From NCBI GenBank assembly GCA_009760885.1, contig CM019703.1, positions 13,066,459 through 13,130,458 on the forward strand: a stretch of 64,000 bases of DNA, written 5' to 3'. The translations under genes were made by a program, and so were the position numbers. The DNA comes from Achatina immaculata. Taxonomy: Eukaryota > Mollusca > Gastropoda > Stylommatophora > Achatinidae. Shown piece by piece: positions 34,328 through 45,307 of this stretch; position 1 is the first letter of the stretch, and every line of letters starts with the position of its first letter. Under the pieces are notes generated by a model, which was given only the letters and a program-made list of their open reading frames with translations, was not told the origin of the DNA and searched no databases.

Positions 34328-34471
34328 GTGAGTTCTGTCTGTTTATCATATTGGTGACTGGACAGTAGACTAGGCAAAATGTTTATCATATCGGTGCCTG
34401 GACAATAAATTAGATGAGTTCTGAATTTTTGTCATTTCTGTGACCGGACAATAAATTAAATGAGTTCTAAG
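34314..34471. repeat. 40-46 bp tandem repeat that includes the exon end and splice donor
   Basis: Four units starting at 34314, 34360, 34400 and 34446, each beginning GGACAAYAAATTA-like. Unit 1 is the last 14 nt of the exon plus its GTGAGT donor. In units 2, 3 and 4 the donor position reads GCAAAA, GATGAG and AATGAG, so only unit 1 keeps a usable GT at that position. Confidence 0.85.
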
Positions 34472-34918
34472 TGTATGCGTTGGGCAACTGTGAAGTAGGT
34501 CACACTGCCTGGCGAGAATTTGCCTGGGTGAAAGGCTACCAGTCGTGACACAATCACCCTCATCTGTACTGAACGTGAAGGGAAAAAAAATGGTGTGCCA
34601 TCCAAGTGGTCAGCCTTCAGCACATAAAAATAGGAAAGATAAATAGGATAGTAGAGGCAGGGGAAGGTCAAAGAAAGAAAAATAATGACGGCATAAATCG
34701 GAAGGGGGGAAGGGGGGGGGGGGGGGGCGTTCGTAGAGAGAATCACCAACCGAGCCTGCGGAAAACTCACCAAGGAGCGAAATCTCTGAAAGAAGCATGC
34801 CCCTTAGTACCTGCAGAATCTTGACGATGATGATGATGAGCTTTCAATAGAAAACAAAGCAACACCCGACAGCAGCAATCGTCTTTCTTGTTCCAAACCC
34901 TCACAATTTTCATTCCAG
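34472..34918 (+). other. ovo intron (591 bp in total), 3' part
   Basis: Contains a G run (about 34713-34727) and a short GAT run (about 34826-34837). Ends TTTCATTCCAG. Confidence 0.6.
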
Positions 34919-35098
34919 GGCTGGTTCCAGGCGGCCTCTCGTTGTCCTGCCCCGTGTGCAAACTGAGCTTTGACGCAGCCAAGCACTTGCAGAGGCATCT
35001 GAGGAGCCACAGGGAGATCAAGAGGTTCCTGTGCTCCTATTGCGGGAAGGGATTCAATGACACCTTCGACCTCAAACGTCACACGCGTACTCACACAG
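34919..35098 (+). CDS. ovo: ovo-like factor, exon with zinc fingers 1 and 2
   Basis: This 180-nt exon encodes two C2H2 fingers. Counting from the first full codon at 20660, finger 1 is Cys694/Cys697/His710/His714 (CPVCKLSFDAAKHLQRHLRS plus H). Finger 2 is Cys722/Cys725/His738/His742, with the core YCGKGFNDTFDLKRHTRTH, which is close to invariant in Ovo/OVOL proteins across animals. It binds DNA in the nucleus; Ovo factors regulate epidermal and germline differentiation in flies and mammals (established knowledge of the family). The exon ends in a split Gly codon (ACAG|GTAATT) that joins perfectly to 51256. The first finger is more diverged than the second, as usual in the family. Confidence 0.95.
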
Positions 35099-35296
35099 GT
35101 AATTTGTGGTGCAGTGGAACGTGTAAAAGAATGTGCCACCTTGGCAGAGAATGTGTGTTGCATGGCATGTCATAATTGTTGCTATTTAAAGAAGAAGGAG
35201 GAAGAAGAAAAAAAAAGTCTTCTCCGACATCTCATGGTAGTGTCATTTTGAAAAAATTATGTGTTCCTTGGCATATAATATTAGCACTTTTTTGTC
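35099..35296 (+). other. ovo intron, start of 16.2-kb intron
   Basis: Reading through the donor adds 25 codons and a stop, so intron retention would give a two-finger product. Otherwise nothing was recognised. Confidence 0.5.
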
Positions 35297-35690
35297 AAAA
35301 ATATGTCGCCTGACATTATTATAGTAGGACCATTTTGTCAAAAATATATCGCCTGACATATTATAGGAGGGTCATTTTGTCAAAAATATATCGCCTGACA
35401 TATTATAGGAGGGTCATTTTGTCAAAAATATATCGCCTGACATATTATAGCAGGGTCATTTTGTCAAAAATATATCGCCTGACATATTATAGGAGGGTCA
35501 TTTTGTCAAAAATATATCGCCTGACATATTATAGGAGGGTCATTTTGTCAAATAATATATCGCCTAACATATTATAGGAGGGTCATTTTGTCAAAAATAT
35601 ATCGCCTGACATATTATAGGAGGGTCATTTTGTCAAAAATATATCGCCTGACATATTATAGGAGGGTCATTTTGTCAAAAATATATGTGA
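35297..35690. repeat. 42-bp minisatellite, about 9 copies
   Basis: GTCAAAAATATATCGCCTGA then CATATTATAGGAGGGTCATTTT. Very homogeneous; starts 200 bp downstream of the finger 1-2 exon. Confidence 0.96.
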
Positions 35691-36599
35691 TCCCTGTGAT
35701 ATACTCTTCGCCATCCTAGCGCGCTGGTCTGACCTGACTGTGTTGAGAAGACTCCCAACAACCAGCTTTATATCCGTCTTGAAATGGAATTGTTGTTGTT
35801 GTTGTTGTTGCTGTTGTTGTTGTTGTTATGAATAAGGCAGAGTGCTTTAATCATTTGTCCAAGTGCTGATACTGTCAGTATCTTGGTGGCAGCAGGTCGC
35901 CATGATTTTTTTTCCATCGGGTTGTTGCTGTTGACGCCGTGGTTGGCATGCCTCCCTGCAGAACCGAGATCACGATGTTGCTTGCACTCAACACAGTGAA
36001 GGCATTGAAGCACAAGATTCCGTATCTTCTCTTTAAGTCTTCTTCAGCACTCCATAGTTCTAGCTTCAGACGTCTCTAGATATTGTCCGGATAAATTGTG
36101 ACGTTCTTCTGGGGGGGGGGGGGGGGTCATGCTTCGCGCCCACGATTTTGTCTGCCACTGTAGCTCCATGTGGCCAGGGTTCGAGCTTCTTCTTGCTGGG
36201 AACGGAGCTTTATTTTCAAAGGGTTGAGAATTGGGCACGCAGGCCCGTCTACTATTCTGCCCTTCATCTTACAAGTACAACTTTAATTCAGTCACAGATA
36301 TTCAGCATCTGTTACTGAACACAATGTGCAAAATGAGTGGGGGTGGGGGGGGGGGGGGGGGAGATGCAAAAAAAAAAACGAATAAGTAAATAATTAATAA
36401 ACCCTTTCTTTCCACACACTCTACATTCTGCTTTATGTAACTACATGAAATGAGCTTAATTACTTTGTTACATTCACTGTAAACTTAACAAATTTTTGGA
36501 ACGGCAATATAATAGGTACATCAGTCAAGCCATACTTGAGATTAAACTAATTAAACTGATTTAGACTTTGATAGCACATACACCTATACTTCTCATGAA
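35691..36599. other. Intronic stretch with (TTG)n and G runs
   Basis: (TTG)n at about 35790-35828, G runs at about 36111-36126 and 36339-36361, and a 'GGGTTCGAGCTTC' B-box-like word near 36178. No gene was recognised. Confidence 0.5.
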
Positions 36600-36905
36600 G
36601 CAGATACATACAGATGCATATGTTCACTCACACAGTCACACATCTACCACATATGTACAAACATATCCACACATGTACATATAAACACATACAAAAGCAC
36701 ATACATTCACATGTATACGCAGAGACATGTGCACACATATATGTATGTATGTATGTATGTATGTATATACACATAAAGATATGTGCACATACACACTTGT
36801 ATGCACAAACACGTGAATATATATATATATACACCTACATATACATACACACATACATACCAATATATATGTCTATACATACACACATGCACATATACGT
36901 ATGTG
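36600..36905. repeat. (CATA/CACA)n-type microsatellite cluster
   Basis: Interrupted ACATACACAC and TATGTATG words for about 300 nt. Tyr/Cys/Val-rich minus frames and His/Thr/Tyr-rich plus frames across it are artefacts. Confidence 0.85.
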
Positions 36906-37455
36906 CAGGGAGATGGAAGAAAAGGGAGGGGGGCCGCGGCGAAGCTGCAGGATATGCTTCAGAGTCTAGGTGCCTGTCTAGTCTGTGTAGTCAGGGATGT
37001 GTTACAGGATGAAGCGATCCAAGGGTGCTCACAATGGGACGATCTGCACAGAATTTGCAGCGAGTTTCAGTGGGCAGCGAGGAGATCCAAGATCCATCCA
37101 AAAAAAAAAAAAACTTCTTGTCGGCAGAGACACCATCATCATAGAGACCTTGGCAAGCACTGTTCTCCCTTCGTTAACCAGGCTGGGTCTGTTATAAGGA
37201 GCACCAAGGGACAGGCAAGAACTGGTTCGACGCTAATTCTCCTTGATAACTACACTCGCACTAGCACTGGTGTCTGTGCTCCTTGTTTTGCTCTTAGCCC
37301 CGGAGAGACCGTACAAAGAACAGGATCGACGTCTCTCCCAATCAGGTGTAATATCAGACTTCTGTATAGGCTCCCTCACTGTAAGGATCTCTATCTCGCT
37401 TCTAGCTTGTTGTGACACAGCCTTGTATTACCCTTGATCTTTCTGCAGCCGTGGT
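36906..37455. other. Intronic stretch, nothing recognised
   Basis: An open frame (36783-37415) extends out of the microsatellite but shows no domain and contains an A13 run, so I do not call it a gene. Confidence 0.4.
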
Positions 37456-37460
37456 TTCTC

Positions 37461-37512
<52 letters not shown>
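37456..37512. repeat. (CT)n microsatellite
   Basis: Nearly uninterrupted CT run. Confidence 0.95.
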
Positions 37513-37513
<1 letters not shown>

Positions 37514-37849
37514 CTCTATCTCGTAGGACATCATGTCCTCCCATAACCCTCGATCCCTTGCGCATCTCAACAGTCTTGTCACTGAGCAATTCCCGTGTCA
37601 GGATGCCAAACCATCAAACAATTTCTCTTTGCCTACCTCTGTCTCTTCTACCTTCGATTTTTCCTGTTGCCATTAGGTGCTCTAGTCCGCCTCTCCTCTA
37701 AACATGCCCCACAAGTATGGATTGTCGCTTTCTGATCTTTGTTATAATTTTCCTTGTTCCTTGTGCCTCTTCGGAACTTCCTAGTTTGATTTTCTCGACG
37801 TCCATGGTACCTTCGGTATTCTTCTTAAGAACCACATTTCAGCTGATTC

Positions 37850-38105
37850 CATCTTTCTCTGTATCTCTTTACTGACCTTCCAGACTTCTCTGTATCTCTT
37901 TGCTGACCTTCCAGACTTCTCTGTATCTCTTTACTGACCTTCTAGTCTTCTCTGTATCTCTTTACTGACCTTCCGGTCTTCTCTGTATCTCTTTATTGAC
38001 CTTCCAGCCTTCTCTGTATCTCTTTATTGACCTTCCAGCCTTCTCTGTATCTCTTTACTGACCGTCCAGTCTTCTCTGTATCTCTTTACTGACCTTCCAG
38101 GCTTC
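37850..38105. repeat. 31-bp minisatellite, about 8 copies
   Basis: CTGTATCTCTTTACTGACCT then TCCAGACTTCT. Copies vary at 'GACT/GTCT/GCCT' and 'TACTG/TATTG'. Confidence 0.95.
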
Positions 38106-38835
38106 ACATTCGTAAAGCTGGACTGGTTCAGTGTAACACTATAGCACTCTGACTCTAGCAGATGGTGAGTCATTGCAACGTATATACTCCAGCTTTTTGA
38201 AAAGGTTAACACAATATAAAATACACTTTAAAATAATCTTACTACATCTGTGAGGCATTTGATACCTACATTCACGCCCTAAAAGTATCACAACTTGGAT
38301 GATAAACATCTGTAAGCTAAATTAAAAGAACTTGCTAATTCTAGTACGTGCTGAGACACGTTTAGCTAGTTTTAAACAAACAAAATGCCAATACAGAATG
38401 AAATTATTACCTCCCATGGCAGGACAACAACAAACAAACAAAAAAGTGACAGGTATTGTCCATTATGATTCAAAACGCTTTGAATTATCTCCAGTCATGG
38501 CTGAAGTTTGACTGTGGCAGGCTGAATATCAACACAGACTTGCACAGCTGGGATCTGCGCATCTGCTTTAAACTTCGCTTTTATTTATAATCAGGCGATG
38601 TCGAAATCACCGAATCAGTGCAAATCAACGATTGAAAGAAGTAAATAACTAATTGCTTTTCAATTTTTTTGTTGTTGGCAATAATTCTTCAGAAAGTTTC
38701 CTTCTTCCCCCCCCCCCCTTTTTCCCCCTCCCCCCCTCGTCTTGTTGATTAAAGTACTAAACGATTAATCGCTTTTCATATCTTGGATATCAATTGCTTT
38801 TTAAAAGCGTATTCCAGGGCGTATTTCTTGTCTTT
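38106..38835. other. AT-rich intronic stretch
   Basis: Nothing was recognised except a C run (about 38707-38736). Confidence 0.5.
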
Positions 38836-38850
38836 TCTCTCTCTCTCTCT

Positions 38851-38905
<55 letters not shown>
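38836..38905. repeat. (CT)n microsatellite
   Basis: Long CT run with one CCCTCC interruption. Confidence 0.95.
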
Positions 38906-38909
<4 letters not shown>

Positions 38910-39559
38910 TGGAAGTTTGTTAGAAGTGATTGTGGACACCTGTTGTTGCCATCTGTAGTAGTTTTTTTTTATATTAGCTGTCAGATCGAGTATTCTATTC
39001 CTGGCGCACGTGGCTGGTCTTTGCAGAAGGGCCAGATGGAAAGAGATCTTTGCTGTTAAAGGATAACTCGATGAATTTCTATACCGAAGTCAAGAGGTCT
39101 ATAAAAAAAACCCCAAAAGTTCTATACATGTTTCCCCTAATTTCTTTCTTGAACGTATTTTTTTTTCTATTTAAATAGCAGATTAAGGTAGCTGGGATCC
39201 ACATTTGCATGAAAATCCACGGACACAAGCGTGCCACTTGATGCAGCTTTATCAAAAGAGTTGTTCAGCTGAAGCTTAAATTACGCGACAATGACACGTG
39301 ACGCTACATTCGTCCTACTTTCCGAAATTCGACCCTTCTCGTTGCACTTCTCGTTTGACGCGACAATAAACGAGACTCGTTTCAAAGAAAAAAAAAAATG
39401 GTTCCCCACTAGTTCTTTTTTCGCCAGAAATTAAAGCTATTTAAACGTTAGTTATCAATCTTTAATCTCGTAAAAAGAGGCAATGTGTTCTAATCTATCT
39501 GTCAGTTTCCGTGATCTCAGATGTTGTCTCTCCCGCGATTCATCTGATGAGATATTCTT
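38906..39559. other. Intronic stretch, nothing recognised
   Basis: No gene or repeat was recognised. Confidence 0.45.
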
Positions 39560-39835
39560 TTTGTTCTTCGTCGTCGTTGGCCCTCAAAAGAGCAGCAGTT
39601 GCGTTGTGTTGCAGGTTATGCGCCTGTCGGCCTAACTCAACCATTTCTGGCTCGACCATTTTAGGACCAGATTCGTTCTTCTCACTGAGATCACTGTTCG
39701 CTTGACCAGACTGCTGTATGTTCCCGGGGGCACAACTGGGAGGTTGGAATAGGGTTTTGGCCAGCTGTGGTTCTCCAACCTTGACAAGAGCAGTCAGCTA
39801 TGGGTTGCTGACCGCTGTCTTATTCGCCTTGACTT
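39560..39835 (+). mobile_element. TTC-linked interspersed repeat copy
   Basis: Short TTC words, then 'GCCCTCAAAAGAGCAGCAGT', 'TGCGTTGTGTTGCAGG', and later 'GGTTTTGGCCAGCTGTGG', 'TCCAACCTTGACAAGAGCAG' and 'CAGCTATGGGTTGCTGACC'. The same order of blocks occurs at 46264-46660. Confidence 0.7.
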
Positions 39836-39957
39836 CATCGCTAATTCTGTGTGTACTATGTTATCTTTTCTAATTGTTGCTTATTCTAATTGTTCTTTCG
39901 CCTGTGTATTCCACAACATGCTACAAGTATAAGCTGTCTACATGAGCTTTTATTGAC

Positions 39958-40262
39958 CTGGTTGGCGGAAAGGTCATGAGCTGGGTCTACGATGGTACCA
40001 GTTCAAGTTCCGGCAGTGAAGATTTTATTATTTATTATTACTATTATTATTTTATTATTTTCTGGTGCCACCAGAAAAAGTCCACGGGGCCCACCCAGCC
40101 TCTAATGACTGAGTACCACAGAAATCGGGGAAGGTAAATGCAACCAGAAGTGGTACAGATCAGATCTTGCTTTCATGTGCTGGAGGTCTTGGAACTACGG
40201 GCCTAACATCGTTTGCCCATAATGCCTTAAAAACATGGAAACGGGGATTTTACCTCCTTTTT
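39958..40262 (+). mobile_element. tRNA-derived SINE, copy 2
   Basis: Body blocks match copy 1 (25777-26035, reverse strand) in order: 'ACGGGGCCCACCCAGCCTC', 'GAGTACCACAGAAATCGGGG', 'AAGGTAAATG', 'TTCATGTGCTGGAGG', 'ACGGGCCTAACATCGTTTG' and 'CATGGAAACGGGGATTTTAC'. A tRNA-like head with a degraded B box (CAGTTCAAGTTCCG) lies at about 40000-40015. It sits less than 200 bp upstream of LINE-A and is also followed by a (TA)n tract. Confidence 0.7.
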
Positions 40263-40355
40263 TTAAACCTTTTATCTGAGCTTTCATAGCTGTGCCTTCG
40301 TTTTTTTTCTTCCACGTATCTTGATTTGACTTTCCTGATTTTTCACTAATATCTG

Positions 40356-40360
<5 letters not shown>

Positions 40361-40449
<89 letters not shown>
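40361..40449. repeat. (TA)n microsatellite upstream of LINE-A
   Basis: Two long TA runs separated by ACACATACATAC. Confidence 0.95.
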
Positions 40450-40452
<3 letters not shown>

Positions 40453-43400
40453 CAGCGGAATTCCGCTTGATCTGTTACATATCATGTACCGGGAGTTGGG
40501 CATAAGGCTAACAACCTTATCCTGAGACCTATCTAGAGGCAACTCCAGATAGGAAAAAAAGATATCGTTATGGAAACTCGCAGAGAAACCAACCGAGCAT
40601 CAGGGATGCCAACTCCGAAGAGCTCATTCGTCGGCCCCAAACATGTGACAAGGGTTGGATTCTGGAATGTGAGAACGATGGCAGCACCAACAAGAACCAA
40701 CCAGGTCATCAAAGAAATGGAGAGATACCATCTAGACATACTGGGCATCAGCGAAATGCGATGGCCAGAAGCAGGTAAAAGATCGGCGGAAAACGGTAAG
40801 TTAATTATACATTCAGGTAGAAATGACAATAAATTCCGAGACGGAGTGGGCATTATTATGTCAAATGTAGCTGCAAAGAGCCTTGTAGAATGGGAACCAG
40901 TGAACAGTCGTATAATAAGAGCAAGATACAACCTACGACACGGAAGAATGACAATAATACAGTGTTATGCACCCACGAATGATGCAGATGATGATGTGAA
41001 AGACGACTTCTATCACCAACTACAACAAATCATCAATAAAGTCCCTAAACACGACATCTTAATTGCTATGGGGGACTTCAACGCTAAGGTAGGGAAGGAT
41101 AATACCGACGTTGAAAAAGTGATGGGGAAAGAAGGAATTGACATGGTTAATCAGAATGGAGAAAGATTAATTGAAATATGTTTAACAGAGGGCATGGTCA
41201 TTGGAGGCACAATATTCCCACACAAAGAGATACATAAAACAACGTGGATATCTCCAGATGATAGAACTAGAAACCAGATAGACCATTTTTGTATTAGAAA
41301 GCAATACAGAACATCTCTCATGGATGTAAGGGCTTATAGGGGTGCAGATGTCAACAGTGATCACAACCTGTGCATAGGGAAAATAAAACTAAAATTGAAA
41401 AGTCAACACAAGAAATCAGTACACAGAAAGATAAACATCCACAGCCTACAAGAAGAAAATACTAACATTAATTTCAATCAGGAACTTGCCAATCATTCCA
41501 AAACACCCAGTGAAGTTGAGGAGATAGGTATAGATGAGGTATGGAATTCTTACAGCACAGCCATAATCACAGCAGCAAAAGTAAGCGCTGGATTGGAAAA
41601 ACCAAATAGAAAAGCATGGATATCAGATAAAACATGGAAGTATATACATGAAAGACGAGCAGTCAAATTAAACATGTTGAATGCAAAAGCAGATGATGAA
41701 AGAGATTCGGCAAAAGCAAAATACAAAGACATAGACAAGAAAGTAAAAAGTTCAGCTAGAAGGGATAAAAGAGAATACATAGACAATATGGCGAAAGAGG
41801 CAGAAAAAGCAGCAAAAACAGGAGACAGCAAAACTTTATATAACATACAAAAGAGGCTAACAGGTACTATTACATCTAAAGAAAGACCAATCCTTAGCAA
41901 AACTGGAACACTATTAACATCAAATAAAGACCAAAAGCAAAGATGGGCTGAACACTTCCAAGAAATACTCAATCGACCACACCCAAAAGAATTGTTAAAC
42001 CTTGAAACTGACTTACCAGCCCCACAACTAAATGTCAATCTAGATGAAATTGAATTGCATGAAATTGAAACAGCAGTGAATTTAATGGCTAACAACAAAG
42101 CTGCAGGTGAAGATGAAATAACAGCCGAGATGCTAAAAGCTATCAATAGTGACAACATGAGACAACTACAGAGAATGTTTAACAAGATTTGGAAAGAAGA
42201 AAAGGTCCCTTCTAATTGGAAGAAGGGAATCATTGTGAAAATACCAAAAAAGGGCAACCTTAGTGACTGTAACAACTGGAGAGGAGTAACCTTAATATCA
42301 GTTGTGTCAAAAGTATTTTGCAAGGTCATTTTGAATAGACTCAAAGATATAGTGGATACTGCAATGAGAGAAGAACAAGCAGGATTTCGAAAAGGGAGAA
42401 GCTGTCTCGACCAGATCTTTACTCTCAGAATAATACTTGAAGAACATATTGAAAAGCAGAAACCATTAATACTGAATTTCATAGATTTTAAGAAGGCATT
42501 TGATAGCATACACAGAGATTCATTATGGAGAATTTTATGTCTATATGGAATACCATCTAAAATTGTCAACATCATTAAGGACTTATACAATGGATATGGT
42601 TGTGCAGTCAAGACAGAAGAAGGGATGAGTGAATGGTTCCAGATTGAAACAGGCGTGAAACAAGGATGTATACTGTCTCCTTTACTTTTTGGGATTACAA
42701 TAGACTTCATAATGAAAAAATGCTGCACAGGTAACACAGGTATTGACTGGGTACATGGGACCCAACTAGAAGATCTTGATTTTGCTGATGACATAACTCT
42801 TATCAGTAATAATGTGAATTCCATGCAAGAAAAAACAGATAGCCTATCTTCACTGGCTAGCAAAATAGGACTTGAAATTAACAAGGACAAAACAAAAATA
42901 ATGAAAATTCCCATCAATCAAAATGGAAAAATACACATAGAAGGGACAGATATTGAAGAAGTCAATCAATTTGCATACCTTGGCAGCTACATAGACCAGG
43001 ATGGTGACACTAGAAAGGAAGTTAGGATCAGAATTGCAAAAGCAGCATCAATCTTCAAGAATCTTGAGAACATATGGAATTCAAAAGTTATAAGCACAAA
43101 AACCAAGTTAAGACTATTCAATTCAAATGTAATATCCACCCTCATTTATGCATGCGAAAGCTGGAAAACAACTAAAGAAATAGAAAAGAAATTAGACTCT
43201 TTTGAAAACAAATGCCTAAGGAAAATACTCGGCATCAAGTGGAATGAATTCAAGAACAATGCAGAGATAAGACAGATGACTGAACAACAACCAGTCTCAC
43301 GGGTGATCAGGAAAAGGAGATGGACATATGTTGGCCACTTGATGAGAAGAAATGAGCAGAGAATCCCAAAACAAGCTATCAAGTGGAACACAACAGGCCG

Positions 43401-43583
43401 AAGAAAAAGGGGCAGACCGCGTGAAACTCTGAAGAGAACATTATTAAGAGAGGCCAAGTTAACAGGCATAAAATCCTTTGATGAGGTTGAAAGACTCGCC
43501 GAGGACAGGAAAAATTGGCGAACTACTTTGCGAGCCCTATGTGACGTCTAACGGCACGGGAAGGATATAAGATATAAGATATA

Positions 43584-43615
<32 letters not shown>
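40450..43615 (+). mobile_element. LINE-A: near-complete RTE-like non-LTR retrotransposon
   Basis: The element has a roughly 120-nt leader, one long ORF (40570-43551) and a short 3' tail. The tail follows 'TAACGGCACGGGAAG' and consists of GATATAA units (about 43564-43587) and a (TA)n run. It has no poly-A tail, no separate ORF1 and no RNase H domain, matching the RTE-group layout. Both ends abut (TA)n, so exact boundaries and target duplication cannot be fixed by eye. It lies in sense orientation inside the 16.2-kb ovo intron. Confidence 0.85.
40570..43551 (+). CDS. Endonuclease/reverse transcriptase polyprotein of LINE-A, intact
   Basis: A 993-codon ORF without interruption. An AP-type endonuclease fills about residues 25-270: '[10 protein letters not shown]' at the start, 'MGDFNAKVG' at 167-175, and 'NSDHNLC' with catalytic Asp264-His265. 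A linker with Lys-rich coiled-coil-like sequence follows (about 300-470). RT motifs are then '[14 protein letters not shown]', '[20 protein letters not shown]', '[14 protein letters not shown]', '[15 protein letters not shown]', '[14 protein letters not shown]' and the catalytic 'FADD' at 738-741. The C-terminal part has 'YACESW', '[11 protein letters not shown]' and '[12 protein letters not shown]'. All catalytic residues I can check are present, so it could be active or very young. Length (about 1000 aa) fits RTE ORF2. Such ORFs are often misannotated as craniofacial development protein 2. Confidence 0.95.
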   Translation: METRRETNRASGMPTPKSSFVGPKHVTRVGFWNVRTMAAPTRTNQVIKEMERYHLDILGISEMRWPEAGKRSAENGKLIIHSGRNDNKFRDGVGIIMSNVAAKSLVEWEPVNSRIIRARYNLRHGRMTIIQCYAPTNDADDDVKDDFYHQLQQIINKVPKHDILIAMGDFNAKVGKDNTDVEKVMGKEGIDMVNQNGERLIEICLTEGMVIGGTIFPHKEIHKTTWISPDDRTRNQIDHFCIRKQYRTSLMDVRAYRGADVNSDHNLCIGKIKLKLKSQHKKSVHRKINIHSLQEENTNINFNQELANHSKTPSEVEEIGIDEVWNSYSTAIITAAKVSAGLEKPNRKAWISDKTWKYIHERRAVKLNMLNAKADDERDSAKAKYKDIDKKVKSSARRDKREYIDNMAKEAEKAAKTGDSKTLYNIQKRLTGTITSKERPILSKTGTLLTSNKDQKQRWAEHFQEILNRPHPKELLNLETDLPAPQLNVNLDEIELHEIETAVNLMANNKAAGEDEITAEMLKAINSDNMRQLQRMFNKIWKEEKVPSNWKKGIIVKIPKKGNLSDCNNWRGVTLISVVSKVFCKVILNRLKDIVDTAMREEQAGFRKGRSCLDQIFTLRIILEEHIEKQKPLILNFIDFKKAFDSIHRDSLWRILCLYGIPSKIVNIIKDLYNGYGCAVKTEEGMSEWFQIETGVKQGCILSPLLFGITIDFIMKKCCTGNTGIDWVHGTQLEDLDFADDITLISNNVNSMQEKTDSLSSLASKIGLEINKDKTKIMKIPINQNGKIHIEGTDIEEVNQFAYLGSYIDQDGDTRKEVRIRIAKAASIFKNLENIWNSKVISTKTKLRLFNSNVISTLIYACESWKTTKEIEKKLDSFENKCLRKILGIKWNEFKNNAEIRQMTEQQPVSRVIRKRRWTYVGHLMRRNEQRIPKQAIKWNTTGRRKRGRPRETLKRTLLREAKLTGIKSFDEVERLAEDRKNWRTTLRALCDV

Positions 43616-43617
<2 letters not shown>

Positions 43618-43830
43618 CATAGAACAGATGTGGTATGCGACATATTTCATGAGAGCTATTTCTGGCATTTAAATTGGAATGTAGAAAAGCAGTCAGAACT
43701 CCTCCGTCGTCACCTCAGACATCGAAACCAGTCTGCCTCACAAATGCGACACTCCTTTTAGGCTTTCAGCATCTCCCTGGATCTTCTTCTGCAGTAGAAA
43801 GGGATCTGTCTGGTCAGATCCTTTGCCTGA
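43616..43830. other. Short intronic stretch
   Basis: Nothing was recognised. Confidence 0.4.
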
Positions 43831-43935
43831 ATTGGGAAAAGATAGCAACAAGACATTGTTGACGAATTTGCGAATGGATACATCAGCAGCAGGGCATCTT
43901 GCTTAAAACCGAGAAGCCTTCGAGAGGCCTTCTGG
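43831..43935 (+). mobile_element. LINE-B 3' fragment, short
   Basis: 'AACAAGACATTGTTGACGAA' and 'ATACATCAGCAGCAGGGCAT' then 'CTTGCTTAAAACCGAGA' match the end of LINE-B (48225-48290). Confidence 0.75.
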
Positions 43936-44221
43936 TAGCTGACAATTCTGGAGGATGCGATGTGGTGTCTCTGCGGCCCGGAACTGAACTTAATATACAT
44001 CGACAGCGGGAACTTGATAAATATATTCACAGTCTCTCTATCTTACGGGAAAGTAAAAAAAAGTGGAATCGTTTATGGAACTTGAATTCATAGCAACAAA
44101 GATTACTTATTTTTGGATCTGGCACAACGGTTATTTAACTATTGAATACTTCATTATATATTGAATACATTTAATATTTAAAAAGATTGGTTAGTGTAGA
44201 AGATTAATCAGACCAAAGATT

Positions 44222-44420
44222 AATCAGAGCAAACTTAAGTATTTTGGGCATATTTAACGTCGTGATAATTTGGAGAAGACCGTCTTGGAAGGGTACATAG
44301 TGGGGAAAAAGAGAGAGAGGAAGATCAAGGCGAAGATGGTAACAAGGACATTGTTGACGAATTGTGAATGGATACATCAGCAGCAGGGCATCTTGCTTAA
44401 AACCGAGAGGCCTTTAAGAT
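44222..44420 (+). mobile_element. LINE-B 3' fragment
   Basis: 'TTAAGTATTTTGGGCATATT', 'CGTCGTGATAATTTGGAGAA', 'GGAAGGGTACATAGTGGGGA', then the same 'GACATTGTTGACGAATTGTG' block as at 43850. The two pieces (43831 and 44222) share derived changes, so one is probably a duplicate of the other. Confidence 0.85.
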
Positions 44421-44439
44421 ATATGCTAATGAGTGAACG

Positions 44440-44710
44440 AATGAGCACAAACATTACTTGCTCTTGAATCCAATACCACAATCATTACTTGTTCTTGAAT
44501 CTCATACCACAAACATTACATTTCTTTAATCTGATACCACAAACATTTATTTTTTAATCTGATACCACAAACATTGTTTGTTCTTGAATCTGACAAACAC
44601 TATTTGTTCTTGGATCTGGTACCACAAACGTAACCTGTTCCTTGATCTAGTACCACAAACATTATTTGTTCTTCTTGGATCTGACACCACAGACATTACT
44701 TGTTCGGACT
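44440..44710. repeat. About 30-bp degenerate tandem repeat
   Basis: ACCACAAACATTACTTGTTC then TTGAATCTGAT, about eight diverged copies of 25-34 bp. Confidence 0.85.
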
Positions 44711-45307
44711 TAAGATCAACTTCGCCTTTTGATTCAGCCAGCCATGAAAAGTCGCTTAAGAACATAGCCGAAGAGCGTGAAAACACGTTTGTAACAACTC
44801 TCATAGGTTACTGCCCTTTGTAGAACATAACTGTAACAAGCGTAACTCTTCTATCTCGACTTACAAACTGGAACTACAAACAAAAACAAGGTTTCTCTCC
44901 CGTGACAGAATACCAGGGGGGATAAATACTGCTCTCAAACACAGCCTAACAAATACGTGGAGGACATGCGATAGAATACACAAACTAAACGAACGGTGGA
45001 AGATTTTCTTGATTAAAAAAAATGGACGTCGCTTTGTGAAACGCAAAACAGGCAGACAAGAATAAATAATAGACGGGCTAAAAGTGGGAATATTTAGGGC
45101 TCTTTAAGTCTGGGAAATAGGAGTTCTTTTGTAATAATTATACCATAGAATATGGGAAATATAAGCAGGAGGTAAAAAGGGACTAGTGGTTGTTCATATT
45201 CCTCGTTATCCGCGACATCCTCTCCCACTTCTTCTTGCTCCGTGTGTGTAGTGGGGTTAGTGCTTCGGCGCATGATAGTTAGTACGTTGTCTTCATGTGG
45301 CTAGGCG
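44711..45307. other. Intronic stretch, nothing recognised
   Basis: No gene or repeat was recognised. Confidence 0.45.

Noticed and set aside
36783..37415. 210-aa open frame extending from a CATA microsatellite
   Set aside because: It has no recognisable domain, contains an A13 run in frame, begins in simple repeat and lies in an ovo intron without splice support.
41550..42917. 455-codon open frame on the minus strand
   Set aside because: It is the antisense shadow of the LINE-A ORF, whose + strand frame carries all the endonuclease and RT motifs.
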